Source: CAZGWJ01 sp964529445 (lineage in GTDB: Bacteria > Oederibacteriota > Muellerivitia > Muellerivitales > Muellerivitaceae). Taken from it: a stretch of DNA of 51,775 nt. The notes beneath the pieces were generated by a model, which saw only the letters and a list, made by a program, of their open reading frames with translations, was not told where the DNA came from and did no database searches. The stretch lies in contig CAZGWJ010000007.1 in the NCBI GenBank assembly GCA_964529445.1, forward strand, positions 1 to 51,775, read 5' to 3'. Below, one piece after another: positions 31,542 to 40,047 of the stretch; the first letter of the stretch is position 1; each line of letters begins with the position of its first letter. The position numbers were made by a program, and so were the translations under genes.

Positions 31542-33407
31542 TCAGGGGCTTTTTCCGGCCTGTTTCAGGGCCTCGGCATAGCGGCTTTCGATCACCCCGT
31601 CCCCCGGCCGCAGGCGCCGGGCCTCGTCGAATTCACGGGCCGCCTCCTCGAAACGACCCTGCCTCGCAAGGGCCGCGCCCAGGTTCACCCGGGAGTCCAC
31701 GTCCCCGGGGTCCAGCGCGATCAGGACCCGGAACTGTTCTTCCGCCTCCCCGATCCGCCCCGACGAGAAGAGCGAGGCGGCCAATCGAAGGCGGCCGTCC
31801 CGGTCCCGTGGATCAAGCCGCACGACCTCGCGGATGACGGCAAGCGCCTGCTCCCGCTCGCCGCGGTCCCCGAGAAGCATCCAGAGGTTCTTGCGCGCCT
31901 CCCGGTCCGAGGGATCGAGCCGCAGGGTCTTCTGCAGTTCCCTTTCGGCCTCCTCCCGACGTCCCAGGGCCAGCAGCGCGGCTCCCCGGCCGGAACTCGC
32001 CCGGGCGGAGGCGGGGTCCACCGCGAGGGCCCGATCGTATTCCCGCAAGGCCTCCCCGAAGCGTTCCCGGGCGATCAGGTTCGCGGCCAGGTTCTCGTGC
32101 GCGAAAGCCGACCGGTCCGGGTGCACGCTCACGACCCTCTGCCACATCGCCGTCGAATCCCTCCAGTAATCCGTCTGCCGGACCGTGACGGCGCCCAGGA
32201 CGAGGGCAACCACCACCACGAGCGTTCCCTGGAGGAGAGGCCGGGACCGCGTCGCCCGAAGAAGCGCCCAGGAAGCACCCGCCAGGAGCGCGAGACCCGG
32301 CAGATACGTGTAACGGTCCGCCGCGGCCTGGGCGCCCACCTGGACGAGCCCCAGGACGGGGATCAGGGTCACGACGTGGTAGCCCCAGGCCACCGAGAAG
32401 GCCGGCCAGCGGGAGCGACGGAGGACGGCCAGCGCCGTCAAAAGCGCAACCCCCGCCGCCGAACCCAGGAGCATCGCGATTCCCTGCCAACCGGTCGTGT
32501 CCGGAAAGGGCACCAGCGCCGAAAGACCCGAGGGCGCGAGCATCTTGGCCGGGTAGTAGTGGAGGCAACGGCATGCGTGGAGGATCCGGAAGCCCGGGGA
32601 ATGCGGCTCCGTCATCCCGTAGGCCTGCGTGGTGCCCTGGGCCCAGACGGCCATGATCGCTACGGTGATCGAGAGGAGGAAGGCCGGGATATAGAACGTC
32701 GCGAGACGCCGCCGCACGTCCTCCCGGCGGTTTCCCGCCGGCCAGAAGTCCAGGAGGAGCAGGACCAGGGGCAGGGTCACCGCCATCGGCTTCGACATCA
32801 GGGACAGTGCGAAGAGGAGAAGCACCTCCGCGTCGCGAAAGTATCCCCTCTTCCCCTCCGGTCTCGGCTCCAGGTGCCGGTGCATCGCGGCCAGGAAGAA
32901 GAAGGCATAGAGGACATCCTTGCGTTCCGAGATCCAGGCCACGGACTCGACATGCATGGGATGGATGCCGAAGAGGAGCGCGGTCAGGGAGGCGGTCTGC
33001 CATCGGAAGGTCGCACCCTTCCCGACAGCCCCGAGGTCGAGAAGGCGCCGCACGAGGAAAAGGACCAGGAGCGTGTTGAGGATGTGCAGGACGATCTGGG
33101 TGACGTGGAAGACCCGGGGACCCGGCCCGCCCAGCTGTCGGTCCAGCATGAACGACAGCCAGGTCAGCGGCATCCAGTTGCCGCCCAGGGTCGTGGTGAA
33201 GGCCCAGCGGACGTTTTCCGCCGACAGGACCTGGATCCGCGGATTGTTCACGACGAGCGACTTGTCATCCCACGCGAAGGAATTGTCGAGGGAGGGAAGG
33301 TAGACGAGCAGGGTGGCAAGAAGCGGCAGGAGGAGCAGGGCGAGCCGAAGCGAAGCGCGGGGGAAGGCCGCGCGGTTCGCGGGAGCGAGGAACGCGCTTT
33401 CGGGCAT
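31542..33407 (-). CDS. Membrane glycosyltransferase with C-terminal TPR repeats (TMTC-like)
   Basis: 621 residues, paralogue of 18725-20557. The first loop has SFAWDDKSLVVNN, then NWMPLTWLSFMLDRQLGG and HPMHVESVAWISERKDVLYAFFF. About ten hydrophobic segments lie before residue ~400, and the C-terminal third is TPR units (for example FGEALREYDRALAVDP). A perfect -10 box (TATAAT, 33446-33451 read on the minus strand) lies 39 bases upstream without a recognisable -35. Role as for its paralogue. Confidence 0.82.
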   Translation of the reverse strand: MPESAFLAPANRAAFPRASLRLALLLLPLLATLLVYLPSLDNSFAWDDKSLVVNNPRIQVLSAENVRWAFTTTLGGNWMPLTWLSFMLDRQLGGPGPRVFHVTQIVLHILNTLLVLFLVRRLLDLGAVGKGATFRWQTASLTALLFGIHPMHVESVAWISERKDVLYAFFFLAAMHRHLEPRPEGKRGYFRDAEVLLLFALSLMSKPMAVTLPLVLLLLDFWPAGNRREDVRRRLATFYIPAFLLSITVAIMAVWAQGTTQAYGMTEPHSPGFRILHACRCLHYYPAKMLAPSGLSALVPFPDTTGWQGIAMLLGSAAGVALLTALAVLRRSRWPAFSVAWGYHVVTLIPVLGLVQVGAQAAADRYTYLPGLALLAGASWALLRATRSRPLLQGTLVVVVALVLGAVTVRQTDYWRDSTAMWQRVVSVHPDRSAFAHENLAANLIARERFGEALREYDRALAVDPASARASSGRGAALLALGRREEAERELQKTLRLDPSDREARKNLWMLLGDRGEREQALAVIREVVRLDPRDRDGRLRLAASLFSSGRIGEAEEQFRVLIALDPGDVDSRVNLGAALARQGRFEEAAREFDEARRLRPGDGVIESRYAEALKQAGKSP

Positions 33408-33495
33408 GGGACGCCACCCGGGGTCATGCTGGGGATCTTGACCCGATTATACCCCCATCCCGAGGTGCCGCGGATAACCGGTCCATCCGGGCAAC

Positions 33496-33526
33496 AAAAA
33501 AGCCCGCCGGTAAACCCGGCGGGCTT
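33496..33526 (-). terminator. Rho-independent terminator after the 33541 lipoprotein
   Basis: Minus-strand stem AGCCCGCCGG / CCGGCGGGCT with a short TTTA-type loop, then TTTTTTG. Confidence 0.92.
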
Positions 33527-33540
33527 CGTTCGACAACGCT

Positions 33541-34641
33541 TCACGGACAGTCGTAGAGGGCCTCGATGGTCAGGTGGAAGGAACTGCTGGTGCTGGCGTT
33601 CACCCAGGGGTCCGGGAAATCGCCGCTCGCGCTCTTCGCCAGTCCGGAACCAAGATTGCTCGTGAACGTCGTGTTGGTGCCGCTGGCGTCATACTTCATG
33701 GCCAGCCAATAGGTGCCCGGCGAGAGGGTCACAGGGCCGACGCCGACCGTGGTCCATCCAGCCGTCGTGGGTACCAGGGCGGAGGAGGCTCGGAGAGCCG
33801 ACGGGGCCGACGCCGAATCCGAATAGATGCCCAGGCGGATCACCCCATCGGCGAAGGTCCCCATCCGGATGGCCGTGACGGCCGCGTCACTCACGAGGGT
33901 GAAGGGGCTGGCCCAGGTGCTGGCCGAGCCCAGGTTGGAGGCGCCACCCCCGACGGATTCCCCGAACGCGCCGGGCTGGCAGGTGAAGGTCGGCGTCGGC
34001 GTCGGGCTCAAGGTCGGGGTAGGGGTCGCGGTCGGGGGATCGGGGCAATCCACCAGTCCCACGCTGTGACCATAGGTCTCGCTCCATCCCGAGGGGAAAG
34101 CGGCCGGCAGGGGACCCCAGGCGGTGCCAGAGGTCCAATAACTCCCAGGGGCCCATGCGCCCGTCGCGACCGGCGGACAGGAAATGGTCACGTATTGGCT
34201 GAGGACGGCGGCCCAATAACTGCCGGCCGGGAGGACGAGAGGCGTGATGTATACGCGATTCCAGGAATCGGCGGAAGGGGTGACTGCGTCCGTACCCACG
34301 ATCAATGTGGAGGGCTTGTTGTTGCCGCTGTCATGGGCATAGATGCCCATCCGGATCTGCCCGCCACGGCTCACGTTCTGGGTCCAAGCCTCGACGGCCT
34401 CGATGCGGGTGTCGGCCGCAAGATCGATGCGCGAGGCCCAGAACATGTTCAATCCGCCGGAAGCGATCCCGATGAAATCCTGCATCCCGAGGGGCGTGCA
34501 GACCGGGGTCGCGGTCGAGGTGGCCGCGGGTGGGGCCGAAGGCGACGAGGGGGCCGAGGGCGGCGCGTCGTCCTTGCTGCAGGAGGTGTTCAAGCCGAGG
34601 GTCAAAAGGACGAATAGGGCGGCGACGAGCGTCTTCTTCAT
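33541..34641 (-). CDS. Lipoprotein with two Cys-bounded FG domains
   Basis: 366 residues, ATG at 34641 with GGAG upstream. Lipobox NTSC, Cys21 followed by SK. Domain 1 runs from CTPLGMQDF to VDC and includes IRMGIYAHDSG and LPAGSYWAAV; it lacks the exact FG pair. A TPT linker follows. Domain 2 runs from CQPGAFG to the C-terminal YDC and includes IRLGIYSDS and LSPGTYWLAM. It is flanked by a convincing promoter (34678-34705) and terminator, so it is monocistronic. Function unknown. Confidence 0.85.
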   Translation of the reverse strand: MKKTLVAALFVLLTLGLNTSCSKDDAPPSAPSSPSAPPAATSTATPVCTPLGMQDFIGIASGGLNMFWASRIDLAADTRIEAVEAWTQNVSRGGQIRMGIYAHDSGNNKPSTLIVGTDAVTPSADSWNRVYITPLVLPAGSYWAAVLSQYVTISCPPVATGAWAPGSYWTSGTAWGPLPAAFPSGWSETYGHSVGLVDCPDPPTATPTPTLSPTPTPTFTCQPGAFGESVGGGASNLGSASTWASPFTLVSDAAVTAIRMGTFADGVIRLGIYSDSASAPSALRASSALVPTTAGWTTVGVGPVTLSPGTYWLAMKYDASGTNTTFTSNLGSGLAKSASGDFPDPWVNASTSSSFHLTIEALYDCP

Positions 34642-34677
34642 GGGAACTCCGGAAAAACGGGATGGAACGACCCGCCG

Positions 34678-34705
34678 ATTGTACCGGGCGCACACGACAC
34701 GTCAA
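34678..34705 (-). promoter_or_regulatory. Promoter of the 33541 lipoprotein gene
   Basis: TTGACG and TACAAT, each one base off consensus, are spaced 16 bases apart, 36 bases before the ATG. Confidence 0.7.
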
Positions 34706-34803
34706 GAATCCGGGCCCGAAATCAGCGGGCGCTCACCGTTCTCCCCTTCATCTTTCCGAAGCCTCCCCTCTCTCCCGTGCTATGCTGAAACCCGGAGCAT
34801 CGC

Positions 34804-35847
34804 ATGGCCCCATCCGCCCACCCCGACCTGGACAACCTGACGGACGATCAGATCCTCGACCTGCGCTTTTCCGAACTGGGACTGCGCATCGAGGGCACCT
34901 TCCTGGAGGGCGCGATCCAGGCCCTCTACGGTGAGCTGGAGACCCGGGGCCTCGTCTTCCGCCCGCCCTGCTACCTCGGGGACGAGTGGTTCTCCCCCGA
35001 CGGCTCCCCCACTGTCGCGCTCCCCTTCTATCTCGCCCACCCCCGGCTCATGCAGATTGAGAAGAGGATGATGCTCGAGATCGAGGGCGGGGAGAGCCCG
35101 GCCTCGACTCTCAAGCTGCTTCGCCACGAGTGCGGGCACTCCCTCTGCCACGCCTACCAACTGGTCCGGCGCCGTGACTGGCGCCGCGTCTTCGGGTCGC
35201 CGAAGACCCCCTACCGCGACTACTACCGCGTCCATCCCTACAGCCGGAACTTTGTCCGGCATCTCGAGAACTGGTACGCCCAGAGCCACCCGGAGGAGGA
35301 TTTCGCCGAGACCTTCGCGGTCTGGCTCGCCCCTGGCGACGCCTGGCGCCAGGCCTACCGGGGCTGGCCCGCCCTGAGGAAACTCGAGTTCGTGGACGTC
35401 CTGATGAAGGAGATCGGAAGCCGGGCGGCACCGGTCACGAAGCCCGATTTCTCGTATTCGGTCTCGCGCATGCGCAAACGCCTGCGACGCCATTACCAGG
35501 AACGGCACCGCCTCTACGCCGAGGACGACCCCGGTTTCTTCGACCGCGACCTCACGCGCATCTTCGCGAAGAAGGAGGTTCACCCGGAAGGGGCCCCGGC
35601 CCCCTCGTTCTTGGCCCGCCACCGGAAGGCCCTCCTGGCCCAGGTCTCCCACTTCACCCGGGAGCGCAAGGTCATCGTGAACCGGCTGTTGACGCGCCTG
35701 TCGGTTCGCTCCCGGGAACTCAAGCTTCGTGTCCCCCCCGACGAGTCGACGGCCCTGGTGGCCCTGGCCTCGCTCCTGGCGGCCCTCTCCACCCATTACC
35801 TCTTCACCGGAAGGTTCAAGAAGGACGACCATGGCCCGGTCACGTAA
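34804..35847 (+). CDS. Putative zinc metallopeptidase
   Basis: 347 residues. The zinc motif is HECGH (108-112). HPEEDFAETFAVWLAP (162-177) offers the third, acidic ligand two helices later, as in gluzincin-like and Peptidase_Mx-type proteins. No signal peptide is visible, so probably cytoplasmic. A basic middle region (RMRKRLRRHYQERHR) and a C-terminal hydrophobic stretch (ALVALASLLAALSTHYLF) could contact a membrane. It overlaps the ATP-grasp gene by 17 bases, so the two probably act together. Substrate unknown. Confidence 0.82.
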   Translation: MAPSAHPDLDNLTDDQILDLRFSELGLRIEGTFLEGAIQALYGELETRGLVFRPPCYLGDEWFSPDGSPTVALPFYLAHPRLMQIEKRMMLEIEGGESPASTLKLLRHECGHSLCHAYQLVRRRDWRRVFGSPKTPYRDYYRVHPYSRNFVRHLENWYAQSHPEEDFAETFAVWLAPGDAWRQAYRGWPALRKLEFVDVLMKEIGSRAAPVTKPDFSYSVSRMRKRLRRHYQERHRLYAEDDPGFFDRDLTRIFAKKEVHPEGAPAPSFLARHRKALLAQVSHFTRERKVIVNRLLTRLSVRSRELKLRVPPDESTALVALASLLAALSTHYLFTGRFKKDDHGPVT

Positions 35848-36877
35848 GGTCCTGGTCCTTTTCGATTACCCCTACCGTCCCGCCAAGGACGAAGTGTGGG
35901 GCGCCTCCATCCGCGACGAGGACTGGCGCTGCGAGCGCGAGGTGATGGAGGCCCTGAAGGGCCTCGGGCACGAGGTGACGCCCTTCGGCATCCACGACCG
36001 GGTCCGTCCCCTCCTGCTGGAGATCCGACGGCGTCCCCCCGATATCGTCTTCAACCTCGCCGAGGCCTACGCGAACGTCCGCGCCAACGAGGCGAACCTC
36101 GCGGGGTTTTTGGAGCTCCTGAACGTCCCCTACACGGGATGCCGCTCGAACGCCCTTTCCCTCTGCCGGCACAAGGGGATCACCCAGCGCCTGCTGGCCA
36201 CCCACCACCTCAAGGTCCCGCGCTCGGTCACGCTCCCCCTGTCCAACCGCAGGGCGTCCCTGAAGAACCTGAAGTTCCCTGTCATCGTGAAACCCCTGGG
36301 ACTCGAGGGGTCCGACGGGATCTCGCAGAGTTCCTTCGCGGAGGACCGCGAGGCCTGCTGGGCGCGCGTGAAGTACCTGCACGAGAGCCTGAAGACCGAC
36401 GTGAACGTGGAGGAATACATCGAGGGGCGAGAGCTCTATTCGGGCGTTCTGGGCAACCTTCGGCTGACGGTGCTACCGGCCCGCGAGATGTTCTTCGGCA
36501 AGTTGGCGGAGGATCGGCCCCGCATCGCGACCTTCAAGGCCAAGTGGGACGACCAGTACCGCAAGGAGAGGGGTATCCGCAACGACTTCGCGGAGGGCCT
36601 GCCCGATGACCTCCGCAGGCGCATCGCCTCCATCAGCCGCACGGCCTACCGCGCCCTGGGTCTCAACGGATACGCCCGCCTCGACCTGCGGCTCACCCCC
36701 GCCAACGAACTCTACATTCTCGAGGTGAACCCGAACCCGGGCCTCGCCACGAACGACGAGATCGCGACAGCCGCCGCGAAGGCCGGCATTTCCTTCCCCC
36801 AGCTCATCCAGCGCATCCTCGACTACGGCCTGCAGATCCCGCCTTTCGGGAAACGCCCCCCGGCTCGGGGGACCTGA
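35831..36877 (+). CDS. ATP-grasp ligase, D-Ala-D-Ala ligase-like
   Basis: 348 residues, ATG at 35831 with AAGGA upstream. DIVFNLAEAYANVRANEANLAGFLELLNVPYTG matches the N-terminal Ddl fold. FPVIVKPLGLEGSDGISQSS is the ATP-binding lysine/glycine loop. VEEYIEGRELYSGVLG and YARLDLRLTPANELYILEVNPNPGLA supply the metal-binding Asp/Glu/Asn. A distinctive KAKWDDQYRKERGI insertion follows the ATP loop. Such ligases join a carboxylate to an amine with ATP; here the partner overlapping peptidase suggests a peptide substrate rather than peptidoglycan. Not the housekeeping Ddl by context. Confidence 0.88.
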   Translation: MARSRKVLVLFDYPYRPAKDEVWGASIRDEDWRCEREVMEALKGLGHEVTPFGIHDRVRPLLLEIRRRPPDIVFNLAEAYANVRANEANLAGFLELLNVPYTGCRSNALSLCRHKGITQRLLATHHLKVPRSVTLPLSNRRASLKNLKFPVIVKPLGLEGSDGISQSSFAEDREACWARVKYLHESLKTDVNVEEYIEGRELYSGVLGNLRLTVLPAREMFFGKLAEDRPRIATFKAKWDDQYRKERGIRNDFAEGLPDDLRRRIASISRTAYRALGLNGYARLDLRLTPANELYILEVNPNPGLATNDEIATAAAKAGISFPQLIQRILDYGLQIPPFGKRPPARGT

Positions 36878-37245
36878 GGGCATCCAGGCCCCGGCGTGAA
36901 GAGGGCCACCCAGTTCACGGCCGTGACGGCCAGGACGACGAGAAGCGTGCGGGGTTCATCCACGAATTCTGGAAGCATCTCGAAGCGCTGCGCCCATAAA
37001 ATGGCGAGTATGATGAGACACCCGTTTTGAAGGGTCCGTCGGACGGGACCCCCACCCCAGAGGGTTGAGAGACCAACCAGAGAGGTCGAAACCCCCAGGA
37101 AGGCGGTGCCGAGCCCATCCAACCAGGCCCGGGCGAAAGCATCCGGGGTCGGCCAACCCCAATGGGTTGCGATGAGGTCCCCGAGGAAGATGCCGAATAC
37201 GGGTCCGAACAGGATTAGGTTGAGGATCAAGGCAAAGGTCTTCAT
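36823..37245 (-). CDS. Small membrane protein, antisense-overlapping
   Basis: 140 residues with four hydrophobic segments (about 3-24, 46-64, 74-90, 97-117). The ATG at 37245 has a strong GGAGGG site. Its last 18 codons overlap the 3' end of the ATP-grasp gene on the opposite strand, so the Pro/Gly-rich C-terminus is constrained by both genes. Family not recognised. Confidence 0.65.
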   Translation of the reverse strand: MKTFALILNLILFGPVFGIFLGDLIATHWGWPTPDAFARAWLDGLGTAFLGVSTSLVGLSTLWGGGPVRRTLQNGCLIILAILWAQRFEMLPEFVDEPRTLLVVLAVTAVNWVALFTPGPGCPQVPRAGGRFPKGGICRP

Positions 37246-37562
37246 GGGTCCCTCCTTCTGTTTCCGAAGGAGAGGATACCCCCCGCCACGGACAAGCCGT
37301 CCGGGTGTTTGTTTTCGCGGCTGTCCTCCGCCTGGAGTTGCCCTACCACCCGCGGATCGATCGACCCGGAAGGAGGGCTTCGAGAGGCCTGATCCAATAC
37401 GTCTCGGTTAGTTTGAGGGATATAGCATCGGGTGGTATACTGCCTTTCAAGCCACACTTGCAATGCGAAGGTGATTTTCTTGAGTTTCCACCGAGAGGGA
37501 TTCGTCATCCCGTTTGTGCATCGTAACGGGTTTTTCCCGTCAACGATTTCAGGAGGAAAGAA
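37246..37562. other. Divergent regulatory interval
   Basis: 317 bases between divergent genes. It holds the promoter at 37413-37441; nothing else is recognised in it. Confidence 0.5.
37413..37441 (+). promoter_or_regulatory. Promoter of the NHL lipoprotein gene
   Basis: TTGAGG and TATACT are separated by 17 bases. The 5' leader would be ~115 bases. Confidence 0.55.
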
Positions 37563-39191
37563 ATGCCCACCCGCAAACCGAATCGGATCACTCGGTCCGC
37601 GAAGGGAACCCTTCGCGGCGGTTTCACCCTCCTGATCGGGGCTCTATTCCTCACGGCTTCGGCCGTCAGCTGCAACCGTAAATTGTCGGTCCCCTCGGCG
37701 CCGATCCCTCCGCCGCCGACCGCCACATCCACTCCCTCTTTCACACCCTGCGTCGACGGCCTCGGATACACCTGCACGCCGACACCGACGGCCACCATCA
37801 CCCCCACCTTCACCGCGACACCCCTTCCCACCTTGACGCCACCCTGCGGGATGCCCGGCTATTTCGGAAAAACGACACCCTCCGGATCCCAGGGCACCAA
37901 CTACTTGTATCTGGTGGCTTCCAAGGTTTTCATGCCGGAGCCCGGTACCGTCTGGGCCCTTTCCTCCTATTCCTACGGCGGTGGTCAAACCCGCCTGGGC
38001 TTGTACACGGACATCTACGGCATCCCGGGCACGAAGATCCTGGAAACCGCTTGGCAGGCGAGCGTCCCGGGTTGGAACTACCTGAAGACCCCGAACGTCT
38101 ACCTGCCGGGCGGTTATTTTTGGATCGCCATCCAGATCAATGGTTCGGGTTCGTACCAATACGAGATCACGTCCGATTACGAATCCTACGCCGGCACCTA
38201 CTTCGTGACCGTCCCGCCCCTCCCCAACGACATCAGCGGCATGAGCCGCCAGAAGGTCCGCTACACGACCCAGGCGCTGTATTGCCCGGGCATCGCCTCG
38301 GCCACGGTCACCCCCATCACCAGCACGACCCCCACGAACACACCCTCCCCCGTGAACACGGACACCCCGACGCCCACGCCCCATGTGCCCGTGACGATCA
38401 TCGGCAGTTGGGGGACCGGGAACAATTCCTTCTGGGGCCCGACCGGCCTGGCGATCGATCCGTCGAACAACCTCTATGTGGCCGACGGCTTCAATGACCG
38501 GATCAAGAAGATCGATTCGAACGGGACCTACCTCTCGCAGATCGCCCTGCCGTTCCTGCCCAACGACGTCACCCTGGACGGCTCCGGCAACATCTACATC
38601 TCGGATTACGACGGCAACAAGATCGTCAAGTACAACTCGGCGGGCGTCTCGATCACCCAGTGGGGCACCGCGGGTGCCGGGAACGGCCAGTTCAACGCCC
38701 CTGCCGGAATGGCCGTCCACGGTGCCACGATCTACGTCTCGGACACGGGAAACGACCGCGTGCAGGCGTTCGACCTGACCGGCAACTATCTCTTCCAGTT
38801 CGGTTCTTCCGGGATGGGGGACGGGCAGTTCAGCTATTCCACCGACCTCGACACCGACAGTGCCGGCAACGTCTATACGATCGATTGCAGCAAGGTCCAG
38901 AAGTTCTCGCCCACGGGATCCTTCCTGGCCAAGTGGACGGATTCGGCCGCCCTTCCCTTCGGTTGCCTTCTGGGGATCCATCTGGACGCGTCGGACAACA
39001 TCTGGATCACGGATTATTCCGACGATCAGGTCTTGAAATTCACGCAGGCGGGCGTCCTGCTGGCGCGTTTCGGTGAGACCGGAACCTGTCCCGGTTGCTT
39101 CGACTGGCCGGACGGCATCGTGACCGACTCTTCCGGTTATCTCTATATCGTGGACCACAACAACGACCGGATCCAGAAATTCGCCCCCTGA
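37563..39191 (+). CDS. Lipoprotein with Cys-bounded FG domain and NHL beta-propeller
   Basis: 542 residues, AGGAGG seven bases before the ATG. Lipobox AVSC, Cys37 followed by NR. The TPT linker contains CVDGLGYTCTPT. One FG domain follows (CGMPGYFG to LYC, with TRLGLYTDIYGIPGT and PGGYFWIAIQI). After a second TPT linker there are about six NHL units, such as PTGLAIDPSNNLYVADGFND, APAGMAVHGATIYVSDTGND and WPDGIVTDSSGYLYIVDHNND, making one propeller. NHL propellers usually bind proteins, glycans or RNA; target unknown. Surface-anchored. Confidence 0.88.
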   Translation: MPTRKPNRITRSAKGTLRGGFTLLIGALFLTASAVSCNRKLSVPSAPIPPPPTATSTPSFTPCVDGLGYTCTPTPTATITPTFTATPLPTLTPPCGMPGYFGKTTPSGSQGTNYLYLVASKVFMPEPGTVWALSSYSYGGGQTRLGLYTDIYGIPGTKILETAWQASVPGWNYLKTPNVYLPGGYFWIAIQINGSGSYQYEITSDYESYAGTYFVTVPPLPNDISGMSRQKVRYTTQALYCPGIASATVTPITSTTPTNTPSPVNTDTPTPTPHVPVTIIGSWGTGNNSFWGPTGLAIDPSNNLYVADGFNDRIKKIDSNGTYLSQIALPFLPNDVTLDGSGNIYISDYDGNKIVKYNSAGVSITQWGTAGAGNGQFNAPAGMAVHGATIYVSDTGNDRVQAFDLTGNYLFQFGSSGMGDGQFSYSTDLDTDSAGNVYTIDCSKVQKFSPTGSFLAKWTDSAALPFGCLLGIHLDASDNIWITDYSDDQVLKFTQAGVLLARFGETGTCPGCFDWPDGIVTDSSGYLYIVDHNNDRIQKFAP

Positions 39192-39221
39192 GGGACTAGG
39201 ACTAGGGGTCAGGGCTAGACA

Positions 39222-39524
39222 TTAGACATTTAAGGCCTTTTCCAATTCCCGGATCGCGGCCCCGTAATCCTTTCGCCCTCGGGCTTCCTTCTCGAACCGG
39301 GACACCTTCTTGCAGACCGCATGGATCCCGATCCCACCCAGGACCTCGCCGATCTCCCTCAACCGCATGGGCGTGTTCTTCTTGCGCGTATAGACACCCA
39401 TGCTGGACCGGGGATATAGCTCCGGCCTTTCGATCAAGCCGGCCTCCACGGGATTCATGTGAATGTATCGGCTGACCTCCAACCCGTGTAGGTTTACAAT
39501 CCTATTAACCCACGGGATCTTCAT
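39222..39524 (-). pseudogene. Truncated REP-associated tyrosine transposase
   Basis: The open frame joins RYIHMNPVEAGL...GVYTRK directly to KNTPMRLREIGEVLGG; about 115 residues between them in the full copy (40065-40997) are missing, in frame. The N-terminal part with the His-x-His motif is absent and replaced by unrelated residues. Cannot be active; the catalytic tyrosine region remains. Confidence 0.85.
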
Positions 39525-39551
39525 AGACCGAAGGACGACGTCAAATGCTTT

Positions 39552-39568
39552 GGTGTCAGTCTGACACC
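39552..39568. repeat. Perfect 17-base palindrome inside the RAYT derivative
   Basis: GGTGTCAG-T-CTGACACC lies 17 bases from the right end of the deleted element, and CAGACACC recurs four bases later. It is absent from the full copy. Confidence 0.6.
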
Positions 39569-39617
39569 TTCAGACACCTTCATAAATGTCTAATGTCGAG
39601 CCCTGACCCCTTTACCA

Positions 39618-39833
39618 TTATTCCTTCTTCTTCGAAACCGGGACCCGGATGCTCACCTGGAGCGTGGAGGGATCAATGCTGTTCATGAACTCCACGAACT
39701 CCATCGAATTGAGCGCGGGGTGTCGATAACCTTCGTATTCCGGTGGTCTCGGTGCCGCTTCCGTTTCCTTCATTTCGGCCTCAGGTTTCTTCTCGGTCTC
39801 GTTCATGTAGTTCTTCGGATCCAGTCGTCGCAT
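39618..39833 (-). CDS. Small charged hypothetical protein
   Basis: 71 residues. The ATG at 39833 has GGAGG five bases upstream, which favours a real gene. The sequence (MRRLDPKNYMNETEKKPEAEMKET) is hydrophilic, then LNSMEFVEFMNSIDPSTLQVSIRVPV and a KKKE end. No signal or membrane segment. Family not recognised. It lies between the two RAYT elements. Confidence 0.45.
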   Translation of the reverse strand: MRRLDPKNYMNETEKKPEAEMKETEAAPRPPEYEGYRHPALNSMEFVEFMNSIDPSTLQVSIRVPVSKKKE

Positions 39834-40047
39834 GTCGTCCTCCGGTCGGGCGGATACCATCCTGACGAAATCATATCGCCGTTCGGCATCGTCGAGAACG
39901 GGCGGCGAAAATTAAACCGGATATCGGTATTTGGTTTCAGGACCGGCGGAGTCTTGACGAGAGGGTCGGAAAGCTGACGGAAGCGGCCGCTTCACAAAAG
40001 CGCTTTTCATTCCCGCTGCCGCGCTGTTCCCTTGCGTGACAGGATCA

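Larger units (their letters stand above)
39205..39610 (-). mobile_element. Internally deleted RAYT derivative with both ends
   Basis: A 406-base unit with the same inverted 25-base ends (39205-39229, 39586-39610) as the full element at 40048-41045. It keeps the 3' part of the transposase with an in-frame internal deletion and has lost the 5' half. Confidence 0.75.
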
